Source: Lineus longissimus (Eukaryota > Nemertea > Pilidiophora > Heteronemertea > Lineidae). Taken from it: a stretch of 64,000 nt of DNA. Both the position numbers and the translations under genes were made by a program. Shown here piece by piece: positions 35,691-47,680 of this stretch. A model generated the notes under the pieces. That model did no database searches, was not told the origin of the DNA, and worked only from the letters and a program-made list of their open reading frames with translations. The stretch lies in contig NC_088313.1 of assembly GCF_910592395.1 (NCBI RefSeq), forward strand, positions 8,930,501 to 8,994,500, written 5' to 3'. Every line of letters starts with the position of its first letter. The stretch's first letter is position 1.

Positions 35691-36475
35691 ACCGTATACA
35701 AAGGGGTCCTCCCATTCCAGTTGTTCAATGAAACGGACAGTTCTAAAAATCCATAAAGGCAAATGTAGTTGGGATAGTGTCAGAAGATTCTCCCCAAGTT
35801 CAACACTTGGAACTGTGCTCATAGACTGGAACATTCCAGGGATTTAGAACTGTCATCGAAGAAGGTGCATCGTAGTATGTGCAGTGCATAGGGCATTGAA
35901 TACTAACTCCACAACAGTATTCAATCTCTCCGCCAGGAGATGCTCCAATATCAAACACTGCCGGCGTTGCGAAACTTCCATTTTGAATGACGACAAGGCG
36001 AGTTTAAAAATAGATTTCGCCAATTCACACGAACACTCACAACCCCAAACTTGCCTCAAATGGGCTGCCAGAACTTCTTCTAATCTTTCAAAAAATAAGT
36101 TACGATCATAAAATCATACTGAGCTGGTCCGAAACTTTCGAAAATACACAATTGTCACCGCCCCATGATAGCTTACTCGTAAATCCTGATCACAAAAGGA
36201 CGAAATTCATCTTAAACTTCCGCGACGGAACTACTTTTCAAGATGGCAGCCACTCATCGATATATACTAGAGGGTACTTTGAGCACCGAAAAAGCACTCT
36301 CTAGTGTTAAGTTTGCATTGAATACAGTCCTCAAGGCTATTGAGCACACAACACTGCGGGGGGGGGGGTTAAGTGCAAGAAAGCATCGTGAAGTGGCAAG
36401 ACCTATGGAACAGAAGTGAGACAGGTTGATGGCTGGTCTATTTGTTTGCCTCTGGAAAAGGGTATATACATTTTT
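35691..36475. other. Unique sequence between the two AACTTGC arrays
   Basis: No domain recognised. An ATG in good context (TTCAAGATGGCAGCC at about 36242) opens a frame of about 35 codons up to a G12 run at 36358, beginning MAATHRYILEGT; it could be a small first exon, but there is no homology. Short frames at 35853-36111 are open on both strands without motifs. Confidence 0.35.
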
Positions 36476-36655
36476 TGTAACTTGCATTTTCAACCTGCAA
36501 CTTGCATTTTCAACTTGCAACTTGCATTTCCTACTTGCAACTTGCATTTCGAACTTGCAACTTTCATTTTCAACTTGCAACTTGCATTTTTAACTTGCAA
36601 CTTGCATTTTTAACTTGCAACTTGCATTTTTAACTTGCAACTTGCAACTTGCAGA
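36476..36655. repeat. AACTTGC minisatellite array B
   Basis: About eight units of 20-22 bp (AACTTGCAACTTGCATTTTT). The array ends AACTTGCAACTTGCAGAAAA then GAAACCCTCA, close to the end of the right MULE repeat near 58010-58040 (AACTCGCAACTCGCAGAAAA then CCCTCA). Confidence 0.9.
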
Positions 36656-38271
36656 AAAGAAACCCTCAAGTAAGGGTACTGTTAGGTCGACGACTTTCGC
36701 GAGTGTGAGTTTGTGTTTACCTTGGTTCCATAATCGTCGTAAGATGGCAGGGTGGTAGGTAGACTTAGTTCCCCGACCAGCCAACCGGCACCCGTCCCGA
36801 ACTGTACAGTACACAGGGTGGTATATCGTACGTTAACGTAATAGTGTTGATTTTTGTCTGCATTCAGTGGTGTAAGTAGATTTTGACCTGATAAACCTGA
36901 TATGTGTCATCCCCGGAATGATTGGATCGGTTTGATAGGCGATTTTCTTCCGTGAAAGACACACTTTCGTGCTCTGTTCAATCAATGTCAATGAGTTCAG
37001 TCACTCGCATGGCAGCATGTCATGCATGTCGGCGTGTGTTTTCCAGCCCGGCGGTACAGTGCCAGTGGGAAGACGCTATACATGATCATGATGATGTACA
37101 ATGTAGGCCTAGTGTAATGTGTTGCATGGTTGCATGCAAACTGGTTAGCAGCCATTGCCACTGCAATGCCACAGGCCGACCGGGTGTAGAAGTAGAACAT
37201 GTCCCCTGAAAAAAAGTGTCCGGCCCTATGTATTCTGCTAGCCTAAAGGCCCTATGCCTGGTGCGGTTACTAGCCCATGACCATCAATAGCACAGAGATC
37301 AAAGTTCATAATAGAATCCTTTGTTTCCTGGACATTCTACCCTATATAGGTCAAAAGGAACTTCTACACCAGCCTCTAGCTACTGCCTATAGTAACAGTA
37401 CTGGTCAGTGTTGTGTTGCATTTCATTGCAGTGACAATTGACTGTGTGAATTATCCCCAGGCACAGCCCTCCCCCTTCCTATTTTGTAGTTCAAGATATG
37501 AAATGCTACATTAGGGTTAAAGACGTCTTTCTCAGAAATTTGTGCTCCTATCATGTGTGGCCTTGGGCAAGGCACTTTATACACTTTGCCAGCATTGTGA
37601 TCAACGTCTTTTTGCAATACACATTTCACAAAGTCTCCTCTGCAAATCCGGATAATTGGCAACATTTTTTAGCCATTCAGAAGCACCTATTGGTAGAACC
37701 CCCCCCCCCCCCCTCAGTTTTGCAGAACAGAAAAAACGTGTTTTGCTCTGGGCCCCACATACTGAGCACATGGTTGCTTACCCATGCCCCAAAATCTCAT
37801 CAAGTACCAGTATTAGATGAACCTTCCTTAGCACACACCTCTCATTTAGGACACCTATCAAGGACAACACATTTTTGTCCCAAACAGGTCATTTCCATTG
37901 AATTTGACCTCTGTAATCAGGAAAACTCTTAAAACCTAAGACAGCATCTGTCAGTCCCAAAAATGTCTGCCAAATAAATGGATGTGGTACTGGTGTGATT
38001 CAAATGATTGCAGTCATGTGGGGATATGGACTTAAGGTTATATTCTTGTCTCTTTTCAGGTAGAAACAAAGAACATGGCTGCCGTCGAAGAGGTTTGTCT
38101 TGGGAGTTTTAATATACTGACGAAAAGAGATTGTATAGTGTTTTTACTGTCAGGGTCATCACATCTTCTTCTTCACTGTATTAATTTTGTGCCAAACAAA
38201 TGTTTTCCTGTTGTTTATGCACACTGAAAGTCAGAATATCACTGTGGACAAGCACGTGGTGCGACTTTCAT
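36656..38271. other. No clear gene; possible mini-exon
   Basis: No domain. A C15 run lies near 37699. Near 38060-38093, TCTTTTCAG, then an ATG in good context (ACATGGCTGCC) and GAG|GTTTGT could mark a very short exon (MAAVEE). I would not rely on it. Confidence 0.35.
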
Positions 38272-39460
38272 GCGAGTTGCGAGTTGCGAGTTACATTTGC
38301 GAGTTGCGAGTTACATCTGCGAGTTGCGAGTTGGATTTACCACAATTTGCTAATTTCAGCAGGCAACAAAGTTAGACATTCCTAGACCCAATCAATGACA
38401 CTGGTAATGAACGACTGGTAATCAATGGCCAAAAAATGTTGAACTAGCCCAACTTGCAGAAAAGAAAACCCCCATGGTTATTCTTTTCTGCGAGTTGCCT
38501 GGCTGAAATTGCCAAATCATGGTAAATTCTCTTGAATTTGGTCATGTTTGGCCACACTGGTAGGATGCCTCATATCAGAGATGCCCTCTCTCATTTCAAG
38601 TGTCATTTATTGGGTCTAGAAATGGCTAACTAGCCCAACTCGCAGAAAAGAAAACCCCCGGGGTAATTCTTTTCTGCGAGTTGCCAGTTGAAATTGGCAA
38701 TTTATGGTAAATTCTCTTGAATTTGGCCATGTTTGGCCACACTGATAGGATGCCTCATATCAGAGATGCCCTCTCTCATTTCAAGTGTCATTTATTGGGT
38801 CTAGAAATGGCTAACTAGCCCAACTCGCAGAAAAGAAAACCCCAAGGGTAATTCTTTTCTGCGAGTTGCCAGTTGAAATTGGCAATTTATGGTAAATTCT
38901 CTTGAATTTGGCTATGTTTGGCCACACTGATAGGCTGCCTCATATCAGAGATGATTTCTGTTATTTCCAGTGTCATTTATTTGGTCTAGAAATGTTGCGC
39001 TAGTTTAACTTGCAGAAAAGAAAACCCCCGGGGTAATTCTTTTCTGCGAGTTGCCTGCTGAAATTGGCAATTTATGGTAAATTCTCTTGAATTTGGCCAT
39101 GTTTGGCCACACTGGTAGGATGCCTCATATAAGAGATGCCCTCTTTCATTCCCAGTACCATTCAATGGGCAAAACATGTTGAAATAGCCCAACTCGCAGA
39201 AAAGAAAATCCACAGGGGTAATTCTTTTCTGCGAGTTGTCTGCTGAAATTAGCAAATCATGGTAAATTCTCTTGAATTTGGTCATGTTTGGCCACACTGG
39301 TAGGTTGCCTCATATCAGAGATGCCCTCTCTCATTTCCAGTGTCATTGATTGGGTCTAGAAATGGCTAACTAGCCCAACTCGCAGAAAAGAAAATCCACA
39401 GGGGTAATTCTTTTCTGCGAGTTGCCTGCTGAAATTAGCAAATCATGGTAAATTCTCTTG
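38272..39460 (+). repeat. Left terminal inverted repeat array
   Basis: Outer minisatellite at 38272-38340 (GCGAGTTGCGAGTTACATTT), then six units of about 185 bp. Each unit holds a palindrome, CAACTCGCAGAAAAG ... CTTTTCTGCGAGTTG with a C/G-rich centre, near 38450, 38636, 38820, 39008, 39190 and 39377. This is followed by TTTGGCCACACTG and GTCTAGAAATGGCTAACTAG. Units differ by a few per cent. Confidence 0.9.
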
Positions 39461-39665
39461 AATATTTCCCAAATTTATAATTCAAATACATGTACATATT
39501 TCTTTTACCTCTTGGCTTTGGGGTAAAAGCAACCCCTAATCACCAGTCTTACCATGCGTTCACAGGCATTGTTTTATCATTAGAAGACATGCCACTCTAC
39601 ACTATCCTTGCAGGTTTTAGTGCATCTAAAGGTGTAGGCCTAATCGAGGTGATAGTGAATGAAAC

Positions 39666-41313
39666 GGCCAGGGGCCATTGTGCTCACCGTAAGTATTTTT
39701 AGTAGACAGTTACAGAAAGTGCTACAGTATGTAGGCCTCTCATAATTTATACATGCATCTGTGACCAGTTCAGAGCCGGCCCTGGCCAAGTGGTGAATCC
39801 GAGACTTGTTGTTCCAAGCTTGTAGAGTCTAGGTGAAAATGATAGTGAAGAAACGTGCCACTCCATGACAATGGTGAATATATTTTTAACTTTGACCTCA
39901 GTGACCCTGACAGGTAGGTCAAATAACAAACCAGGGTGATATTGTGATGTAGACACATCCACCTGACCATAACAATTTCATCACTCGTTACACTACAGCA
40001 ATCGGCAAAAAACGATTTCCAAGATGGCCGCCTAATTAAATCTATGGCACCAAATAAATCAAAAAATGAAGAAAATGTAAGATAGAACTCAGAAAAAAAA
40101 AGGGAAAGATGAAAAATAAAAATATTTTTGGCTGTCCTTGACCGGGGTTTGAACTCACGACCTTTGGATTGCCACAATACGAGGAAAAACCCACAAAACA
40201 TGCAATTTCGGCCATATTTGAATTCCGATCTGGCTGAAACTTGGCATACAAATAGTGGCTTCTTAGATGCATCATTACACAAAATTAAAACTCTTTACAT
40301 TGAACAACGACAAAACGTACCAAGAACGGTAAATTTTCAACTTTGACCTCTGTGAACTTGAAAGGTGGGTCAAATCAAAAACCCGTAAGATATGTGATGT
40401 ATCCTTGCTGGGGGAACCTACCATGAAACTTTTATCAAAAACAAATCAGTAATAAGCGAGAAATCACACTTTTTGAGTTTTGAGTTTGGGCCCCCTGGTG
40501 GCCAAGTCAATAATCAGACCGAACCAAAATTCAGTGTAAAAGGTCAACTGACCTAGGGGGTCATTTGTTCAAAGTTTCAAGTTCATAACTGTTGCGGTTG
40601 AGAAACGTGCCATAGTTACACTCAAACGGCAAATTTACGCCATTTGACCTCTGCGACCTTAAAAAGTAGGTCAAATCCAAAAAATCGTGCAACATCTGAG
40701 GTAACCTTGCTAGGGGTCCCTGCCATAAAAATTTCATCAAAAACAATTTGCTAATAAGCAGGCTATTGCACTTCTTACTTTTTCTGTTTTGGCCCCCTGG
40801 TGGCAAAGTCAAGAATCAGATCAGGCTGAAATTCAGCACCAGAGGTTATCTGATATAGGGGGTTATATGTACCAAGTTTCAAGCTCATAGCTTTGGTGGT
40901 TGAGAAACGTGCCATAGTTACACTCAAACGGCCAATTCACGCCATTTGACCTTTGCGTCCTTGAAAAGTAGATCAAATTAAAAACCCGTAAGATATATGA
41001 TGTATCCTTGCTATGAGTACCTACCACAAAAGTTTTATCGAAAACAAGTCACTAATAAGCGAGATATCACACTTTTTAGATATCCACATTTGGCCCCCTG
41101 GTGGCCAAGTAGAGAATCAGATCGGACAGAAATTTAGTGTCACGGGTCATCTGACCTAGGGGGTCAAAGTTTGTGTACAAAGTTTTAAGTTCATAGGCCT
41201 AGCGGTTAAAAAACGTGCCACTGTTTTTGAACTAGGATACGACGGACGACGACGACGACGACGGACGACGGACACTGCGGTATCGTATAGACTCCCCTAC
41301 GGTGAGCCAAAAA
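39666..41313 (+). mobile_element. HINE/pearl-like element, copy 3 (diverged)
   Basis: Starts GGCCAGGGGCCATTGTGCTC and ends, after a short (GAC)n tract at 41238-41271, with ACTCCCCTACGGTGAGCCAAAAA. It has at least four internal units with CCCCCTGGTGGCCAAGT and AAACGTGCCAnnGTTACACTCAAACGG. An insertion near 40100-40180 holds a tRNA-like B box on the minus strand (GTGAGTTCAAACCCC). Older than copies 1 and 2 by its divergence. Confidence 0.72.
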
Positions 41314-43536
41314 GGTGGTTGCTTTTCCCCGATTTTACCTTACACGGCATTCGGCAATACCAGCTAATATTGTGCTTAGGTTGTTTCTGCCCATCAGTTT
41401 CCGCAGATTCCACAGTTTCCGCAGCTTTTGCTAAATCAAATTGCCATGGCCCAGCTGGAGGTGTAAAGATAAAAAGCCAGTTAAAACACCTGTTCTTGGA
41501 ATCCTCGAATATTATATAAGATATGATTGGAGATAACTTTCTAATTATGTAGTAGTTATATATAGCCATCAGCAAGGAAGCAGGACTTTATCCCTTATCT
41601 TCGATTATGTAACCAGACGGTTGGCTCATGTTTTGACCTATATCATGATCATTGTGCTCAAGATGTGGCATGTGCTTTGAGTGTTGTTTCGATTTGAGTG
41701 TTGAATGTGTACGAGAGTACAAAAAAAGTGTTTTCCGCGGTTTCTGAGTAAAACTAGCCCTTGCATGGTCACCAGACAAATGCCAGAGAGCGAGACTATT
41801 TTGACTGGAGTAACCCGAACCAGACATGTTTGATTGGAAGGATTTACACACCTCTTGATCTTGACATGACATGATGCCTGTCATTTGAGATTTACCCGTT
41901 TCGGCTGGACCAATGTTGGGATTTTCAGAGCCATTACAGAAACAATAAGCAGGTAAGATAAGCACAGTTCATTTCGTATCAATAATTTTCTGGGGAGCTA
42001 GCTCAAATAATGCTTTTTGGTTTGGGGAAATGAAAGTATTTGGCCAAAATCTTGGTCAAAAACCCATTCTTAGTGACTTGGGGGGGGGGGGGATTATCCC
42101 TGGGAAATGATCGAAAAGACACTAGAATTTACCACAAATGAAATCACCATCATCATCAATTTAGGTCGAAGGCCTTTTTTCATTTGCCTGTAAGCTGTTG
42201 GCCTGAGGTATGGAGTCCACTAAAGGCTCTTCTATCCACCTACTTGGGGTCTTTTACCGGCGGGCAGAAAATGCATGCTGCATACCGTCTGCAGACTGGG
42301 GGTTTTCTCATGAGTCAATAGAATCTAAGGTCTGGAATTAGGGGACCATATCAGCTGTTGCTTTAAGCCAACTTCTGCTTTAATTCTGTTGAAGTGTTTG
42401 ATGTTTTAAGTTGAGTTGTGTTGAGGGTTTGATAGAAGAGGAGCTGATTTGAAGCCGGTTAGGTATCTAAATCGGGACTTCTGTTGAGGTGTTGTTTTCA
42501 ACCTCAACACAACTCCCCTTTAAAACCCAACCCCTCAGCAAACCTCTGCATGCTAGGCCTACTTGCATTAACCTACAAAACAAAGACAAGGACCCTATCT
42601 TGATTGTTAGGGTTATGAAGTCAGAGTGTGATGGACACTAAAAGGTAATCCTGTTAGCTGTGAGAATGTTTTGATGTCTGGGCACTTGGCGAACCCTACA
42701 ACATATCATTTTACACTATGTACCGGTACATCAATGTTTTAGGTTAGGCTGAAATGGAGTCAATCCAGAGTCAATTCTTACTCTTTACCACTGATGGGGG
42801 TCATTGATGCATACTCATTCCTTTGGTATGTAATGTGAACCATTGCACTTTTTGGACATTGCTTTCAACACAATGGTACTCAGCCACGAAAACACACATC
42901 AAGGTCATCAAGGTGTCAAATGAAAGCTAAAGGCCTATATTTTGATATTATGAAGCATTGAATGGTTAGTAATAATATGTAATCAGCTGCCCGTATTAAC
43001 CCCTTCTGTCGGGATTTTTTTGAGACACCCTGTATACCCTAAGTGACCGGTTCTGGCAGAGATGATATGAAAAACATCAACATTTGCCAGTAAAAGAACA
43101 TGCAAACTTCTCAAGATTCATTGAAATTGTTATCAAGGGATGTCTTTACTTGAAAATGAAGTCATTGTCACTTGAATGATCATTATAACAAAACTGTTTG
43201 AGAAAGTTTGAAAAAGTTATTGCACTGTATTTTTGGTGATATTTGGTATATGATAAATATGATGACTATATATAACCCGTTAATTTTCTCAGGCTTCAGA
43301 AAATCAACTTGTGCGATCTGGTGATTCGGATCAGCCATTCGGGCAGTATTCTTATTAAAAGGGTATCCTTCTGAAAATGTTTGTTAAAGAGTATTATCAT
43401 GATGCTGTAAACTTCCTGTTTCATTCACCATTTGGATTTTTTAATTGGGTTGGCCTATTTTGGATTTTTAATGATTACTTTATACTGGTGCAAATTACAG
43501 GGTTAGGTTTTAATTGTTGGCATTGTTTCTTTTCAG
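41314..43536. other. Non-coding; 5' flank of the kinase exon
   Basis: If the composite gene has upstream exons or a promoter they should be here, but none is convincing. AAGCAG|GTAAGA near 41952 is a possible donor, and TTTTCTCAG at 43293 is a possible acceptor followed by an open stretch without a matching donor. G-rich and microsatellite tracts occur near 42080 and 42140. Confidence 0.35.
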
Positions 43537-44610
43537 AAATGTTCAAGCGGCCAGTCCTGAGACCGGTTCTCGTAAATGACAGAGAGAAGGAAAGGCGAAC
43601 TCTCATTCAGCACCTGACGGAGGATCTCCCAAAGTCGGATTCCAGAATGCTCAACATTCTTGGCATCATTGGCCATGGCAGCTATGGAAAGGTGCATTTA
43701 TGCAAGAAGAATGGACAACATGTTGTGCTGAAGGAATTAATTGATTGTAGTGATGAAAAGAACATCCGCCTCATAATAAAGGAAGCCAGGCTATTGAATA
43801 GCATAAGACATCCCAATATAGTGCAGTTCAATAGTGTTTTCCATGACTCCGAAAATGGCTCCCTCCCCATGAGAAATGGTTTCATCATGGAGTATGTACA
43901 CTTCAGTTTTAAGCCATTGAATATGGACAAAGATGTATCATCTCTAACAGACTTTCTGAACATCGTAGACCAATACGATGGTGTTGGTTTTGAACATGTG
44001 AGCAAGTTTATTGCCAAGGACATCGTCAGTGCATTGGCTTTCTTACACAGCAAAGATGTTGTTCATAGGGACCTGCAAATGTTCTAGTGTCAAATAGCCA
44101 CTACAGTTCTCTGAGTGATAGTGAAATTAACAACTTCTGGGCAACCAAGCCAATTGTGGCAAAACTGACGGACTTTGGGGAAAGCAGGGCTGCTTTGATT
44201 CAAACAAACAGCTTGGTCCAAACGGCAACTCGAAACTTAAACAGGGGATCGCCTGTGTTTATGGCCCCAGAACTGCTACTCTGCGATGAGGGACTTAGTT
44301 TGTCGATCCATGAACTGAAGAACGCTGACGTATGGTCATATGCGATGATCTTATACACAATTCTCAATCCAGAGTATAGATATCCTTTTGAAAAGGAATT
44401 TAAAGCCCTCCCCCAGAATAACAGCCTTGATCTCCTAAAGAAGATCCTTAGGTTAGGGAAATTGCCTGAGCATGGACACAAATATGAAAATTTAAAATCG
44501 AAGGACTGGAAAGAAATGTTTGCAGCTTACGAGAAATGTGCCAAATTTGGTCAGCGACCTACATCTCAGCAACTGCTGTCAGTTTTTGGAGAGAACATCA
44601 TCAAAGAAAG
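43537..44610 (+). pseudogene. Ser/Thr protein kinase domain of the composite gene
   Basis: An exon with acceptor TTTCTTTTCAG and donor GAAAG|GTAAGA (phase 2). The ATG at 43539 could be the start. Motifs: glycine loop GHGSYGKV (residues 45-52), ATP-binding Lys in VVLKEL (65), helix-C Glu in IKEARLL, HRDL catalytic loop, DFG in LTDFGES, GSPVFMAPELL and DVWSYAMILY; the core is full-length for a protein kinase. One lesion: after HRDL the frame shifts, and PANVLVSN follows in the new frame. Comparison with the HRDLKPxN consensus suggests loss of about seven bases between two CCTG copies, removing the catalytic-loop Lys-Pro. Splice phases link it to downstream linker exons and the peptidase. Substrate and origin are unknown. 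Confidence 0.85.
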
Positions 44611-44888
44611 GTAAGACATTTTTGATTTGAATCAGTTTGCTGGCACATTTTTGTTAGCGGGGGTGTTTATCAGTCGTTCGTGGCTAATGATCTCTATTTT
44701 TCCATGTGCCTGTGATCAGTTCACAGTGACTTTCGTAGTGACTAGCTGGAACCAAAAGAGTTGCTCATGTTCAATGAATAAAACTGACAAACTGAACCCT
44801 CAAGGACCCAAGGGGTCCATACAAACGAAGAAGTACTGCATATATTGTAGCATGATTTCCATAATTATTATATATTGTGTTTTTTCAG

Positions 44889-44987
44889 CGTGCCATCAAC
44901 AGGAAACACTCTAACCCATGGACAGCAATTGCTTCCTCCAGTGCCATCTGCAGGATGCATGCAACAAGCTGGACAAGTGACGTCGAG
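44889..44987 (+). CDS. Linker exon, copy A
   Basis: 99 nt between TTTTTTCAG and GTCGAG|GTAAGG, phase 2 in and out, in frame with the kinase exon. It encodes VPSTGNTLTHGQQLLPPVPS and a short Gln/Gly-containing tail. No domain; a flexible linker. Duplicated with its flanking intron 364 bp downstream. Confidence 0.65.
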
Positions 44988-45252
44988 GTAAGGAAACTGT
45001 ATGACTAAAAATTAAACAGAAAGTCTATGCATTAACGCAACTGTAGGATGCTGTCCTGTTCTTTGATTCTTCCAAGGCTCCCACTACACTACGTATGCAC
45101 TACGTACGAAGCTCACAGCGATTGACTAGTAATACAATTCTTGAGTTCAGGTCTGCAGTTCAAGTCATAAATTGTCCGGTCCATACAAACGAAGAAGTAC
45201 TGCACATATTGTAGCATGATATCCATAATTATTATATATTGTGTTTTTTCAG

Positions 45253-45351
45253 CGTGCCATCAACAGGAAACACTCTAACCCATGGACAGCAATTGCTTCC
45301 TCCAGCGCCATCTGCAGGATGCATGCAACAAGCTGGACAAGTGACGTTGGG
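45253..45351 (+). CDS. Linker exon, copy B (tandem duplicate)
   Basis: 99 nt, nearly identical to 44889-44987, with a GG|GTAAGG donor. The duplicated block covers about 364 bp (44815 and 45179 starts) with only a few substitutions. Both copies have frame-preserving length, so either or both can be included. Confidence 0.65.
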
Positions 45352-45551
45352 GTAAGGAAACTGTATGACTAAAAATTAAACAGAAAGTCTATGCATTAAC
45401 GTAACTGTAGGATGCTGTCCTGTTCTTTCATTCTTCCAAGGCCCCCACTACACTACGTATGGACTACGTACGAAGCTCACAGCGATTGACTAGTAATACA
45501 ATTCTCGAGTTCAGGTCTGCAGTTCAAGTCATAAATTGTCCTATTTTTCAG

Positions 45552-45695
45552 TGCCTCCACTGATTCTCAAGGATCTCCTGTGTTGACAGTTAACCTTCCT
45601 GAAATTATCTACATGCCCAGAAACAGAAGTTGTTCTCCTGATGAGAGGTCTTGCCAAAGACAGACTAATACGAGTAAACGTGACAATGAGAGGAG
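45552..45695 (+). CDS. Linker exon
   Basis: 144 nt between TTTTTCAG and AGGAG|GTAATG, phase 2 in and out. Product is polar: STDSQGSPVLTVNLPEIIYM, then a basic Ser/Arg/Gln-rich part. No domain recognised. Fits between the duplicated exon and 46107 without breaking the frame. Confidence 0.6.
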
Positions 45696-46106
45696 GTAAT
45701 GATAACCCAAATTTTACACCTGTCAAAAGGGACCACTTGTTCACAGATGCAATGTACATGTGAGACACTTTACTTGAAGCTGAACTGTTCAAGATAGAAG
45801 CTCTGTTCAGCATTCAACACCCAATGACTTTGATAGCAGTGGTTGATTTGGGGGTGGTGTGCTCCCACTTTCGCCCGGCAGAAACATAAAAATAATTTCT
45901 ATTTTGGTGCCATTTTACTAGGCGCCTTTTCAAGCCTAAGGCAGCTGCCTATTTATGAACTACTCCATATTCCCCTGACTTAACAGAGCCATTATATCGC
46001 ATGAAATTTCCTGAGAACATGTCTCAGAGCATCTGTAATTTAAAGCATTTCCTGGGGTAGGCCCCCTGAAGTATGAGAAATGACCTTTTCTACCATCTTC
46101 TTTCAG

Positions 46107-46215
46107 GCATCAGGAAAATAGTTTCAGAAAAAGTTTCCCCAGTTCCCATGCAGACAGACCATCTACATCTACTGGTGGTAGCTTCAATCCCGGGATTATT
46201 GCCCCTGCTACTCGT
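46107..46215 (+). CDS. Linker exon before the peptidase
   Basis: 109 nt between CTTTCAG and ACTCGT|GTAAGT, phase 2 in, phase 0 out, matching the phase-0 acceptor of the peptidase exon at 47051. Ser/Arg-rich sequence ending GGSFNPGIIAPATR. No domain. Confidence 0.6.
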
Positions 46216-47050
46216 GTAAGTTTATTGCTTACTGGTATTATGACGTGTAACCCATCAATTCAAAGTCGGTGCCCAGTGACCGGTTCCGACGGGAAATTGG
46301 TAGGGTTGGATGGCCTGGTGACTGGGCTCCAAGTGAAGAACAGGTTAAGAGCTGAATCCATTTTGCCCTACAAATTGGAGTACAAATTGTAAAAACTGTC
46401 AAAATTGAGGTGGCACACAGCTTGCCCTTGGAATGTTATTAAGTCTCAGGTGACTGTCAGAATGTATCAAAGCAAGGAACCAAATATGAAAGGGTAAACA
46501 TGAATGTGGTAGGTTAGAATTTATATCACTGAATGTAATGTTCAGATATTGTTGACTTGGCAAATTGATGTACGTCCACTGTGCCTGCATTACCGCAGCT
46601 GAATGAAAAAAAAGTAACGTTTAGTGATATACCTTCCATGATTCACATTGTAACTAATATTCCCATGTTAAAATTCTCTGGGCCATACATGAATAGGTTG
46701 CCATAGGAAATACCACTTATTCTGGCATGCAAAGTTCATCTAATGTGCAATATGCCAGAATGGGTTAAGTGTGTATTTTATGATTGCATCCCAGTCAACT
46801 GTCAACTGACAGCAGGATGTTACTTTACCCACGAAGATAAACATTCATGTTCAATTCAAGATGAGTTACAATCAAATTCATTTTTCTCCAAAACATGAAG
46901 AGTGCACTTATGTAAACCACTCTGGCACTACCCTCGCGTTGGGTCCTGAACCATAAGGTATATCTGATATCCTGTTCTTGTCTGTGCTGTTTCCGATCAA
47001 GAGAGATGACTAGCATGTAAAGTTTAATAATTTCTTGGTTTTCATTACAG

Positions 47051-47680
47051 GTGAACTGGGATTTTCTTATGATGGGTGAATTTCATCAGGCATCTGAGCA
47101 CATGTTTTCCCACGGAGCGGCAGGTTCTCAGTGTGCTTCAATGAGTGTCATGGCCATCATGTTTCCCAATTCAAACCACCAACTTGCTGGAGCAAGCATG
47201 ACATGAATGACATTCTGATTCAGGGAAATGATACCCATCTGAGAGCTTTGAGGGAATTAGGATGGCCGGACAGAAGAGAAGAAACCTCACTGGACATCGA
47301 TGAGATATCACATATTCAGGAATTTTCAGTCAATGGGAAGAATGTGGCTGTTAAACCCATTGTGCTGGTGCAGCTTGACTTTTTTGGCTTCGAACTGCAA
47401 CCAGTTTTAAATGCAGCCCTGGATCAACACAAAGGACAGGCCCTTGTCCTGAGGGTTGGGAACACATGCAGTGCAATCATTCCATGCTCTGATGAGAAGT
47501 ACAGCCTCTTTGACAGCCATTCATGTAGTGAGAGAGGACGACAAGACCCTGATGGTGCTGCATGCATGATGATCTTCAGGACAAGGAATGACCTCCTACT
47601 TCATCTGAACAAATGGTACACAGATGATGCGAGTCAAATAGATGTCTTTCCAGTAAATGCCAAAGTCCTAAATGTCCAAG
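47051..47680 (+). pseudogene. C76-like cysteine peptidase exon of the composite gene
   Basis: An exon from TTCATTACAG to GTCCAAG|GTAAGG. It starts VNWDFLMMGEFHQASEHM, with SQCASMSVMAI (candidate nucleophile Cys at 47132-47134) and SLFDSHSCSE (Asp 47512-47514, His 47518-47520), then PDGAACMMIFR. It aligns with 25138-25768 through GEFHQAS, LDIDEIS, LVLRVGN and DSHSC. It is 630 nt where the intact relative is 631, and the frame changes after AIM at about 47155-47165, so a single base is missing. Apart from that it is intact. Peptidase activity is inferred from the motif only. Confidence 0.75.

Noticed and set aside
36416-36613. Open frames with repeated FQLATCIFNLQ-type peptides
   Set aside because: They are produced by the 20-22 bp minisatellite and have no flanking conserved coding.
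35578-36655. Regular short repeats resembling a CRISPR array
   Set aside because: Units are head-to-tail minisatellites without unique spacers, in a eukaryotic context.
43293-43372. Upstream kinase exon after TTTTCTCAG
   Set aside because: The open phase has no usable donor compatible with the acceptor at 43536.
25138-47680. Integrated herpesvirus-like gene, because of the C76-like motif
   Set aside because: The domain sits in spliced exons linked to transposases and in a Helitron; nothing else viral is present. Only the peptidase fold is shared.
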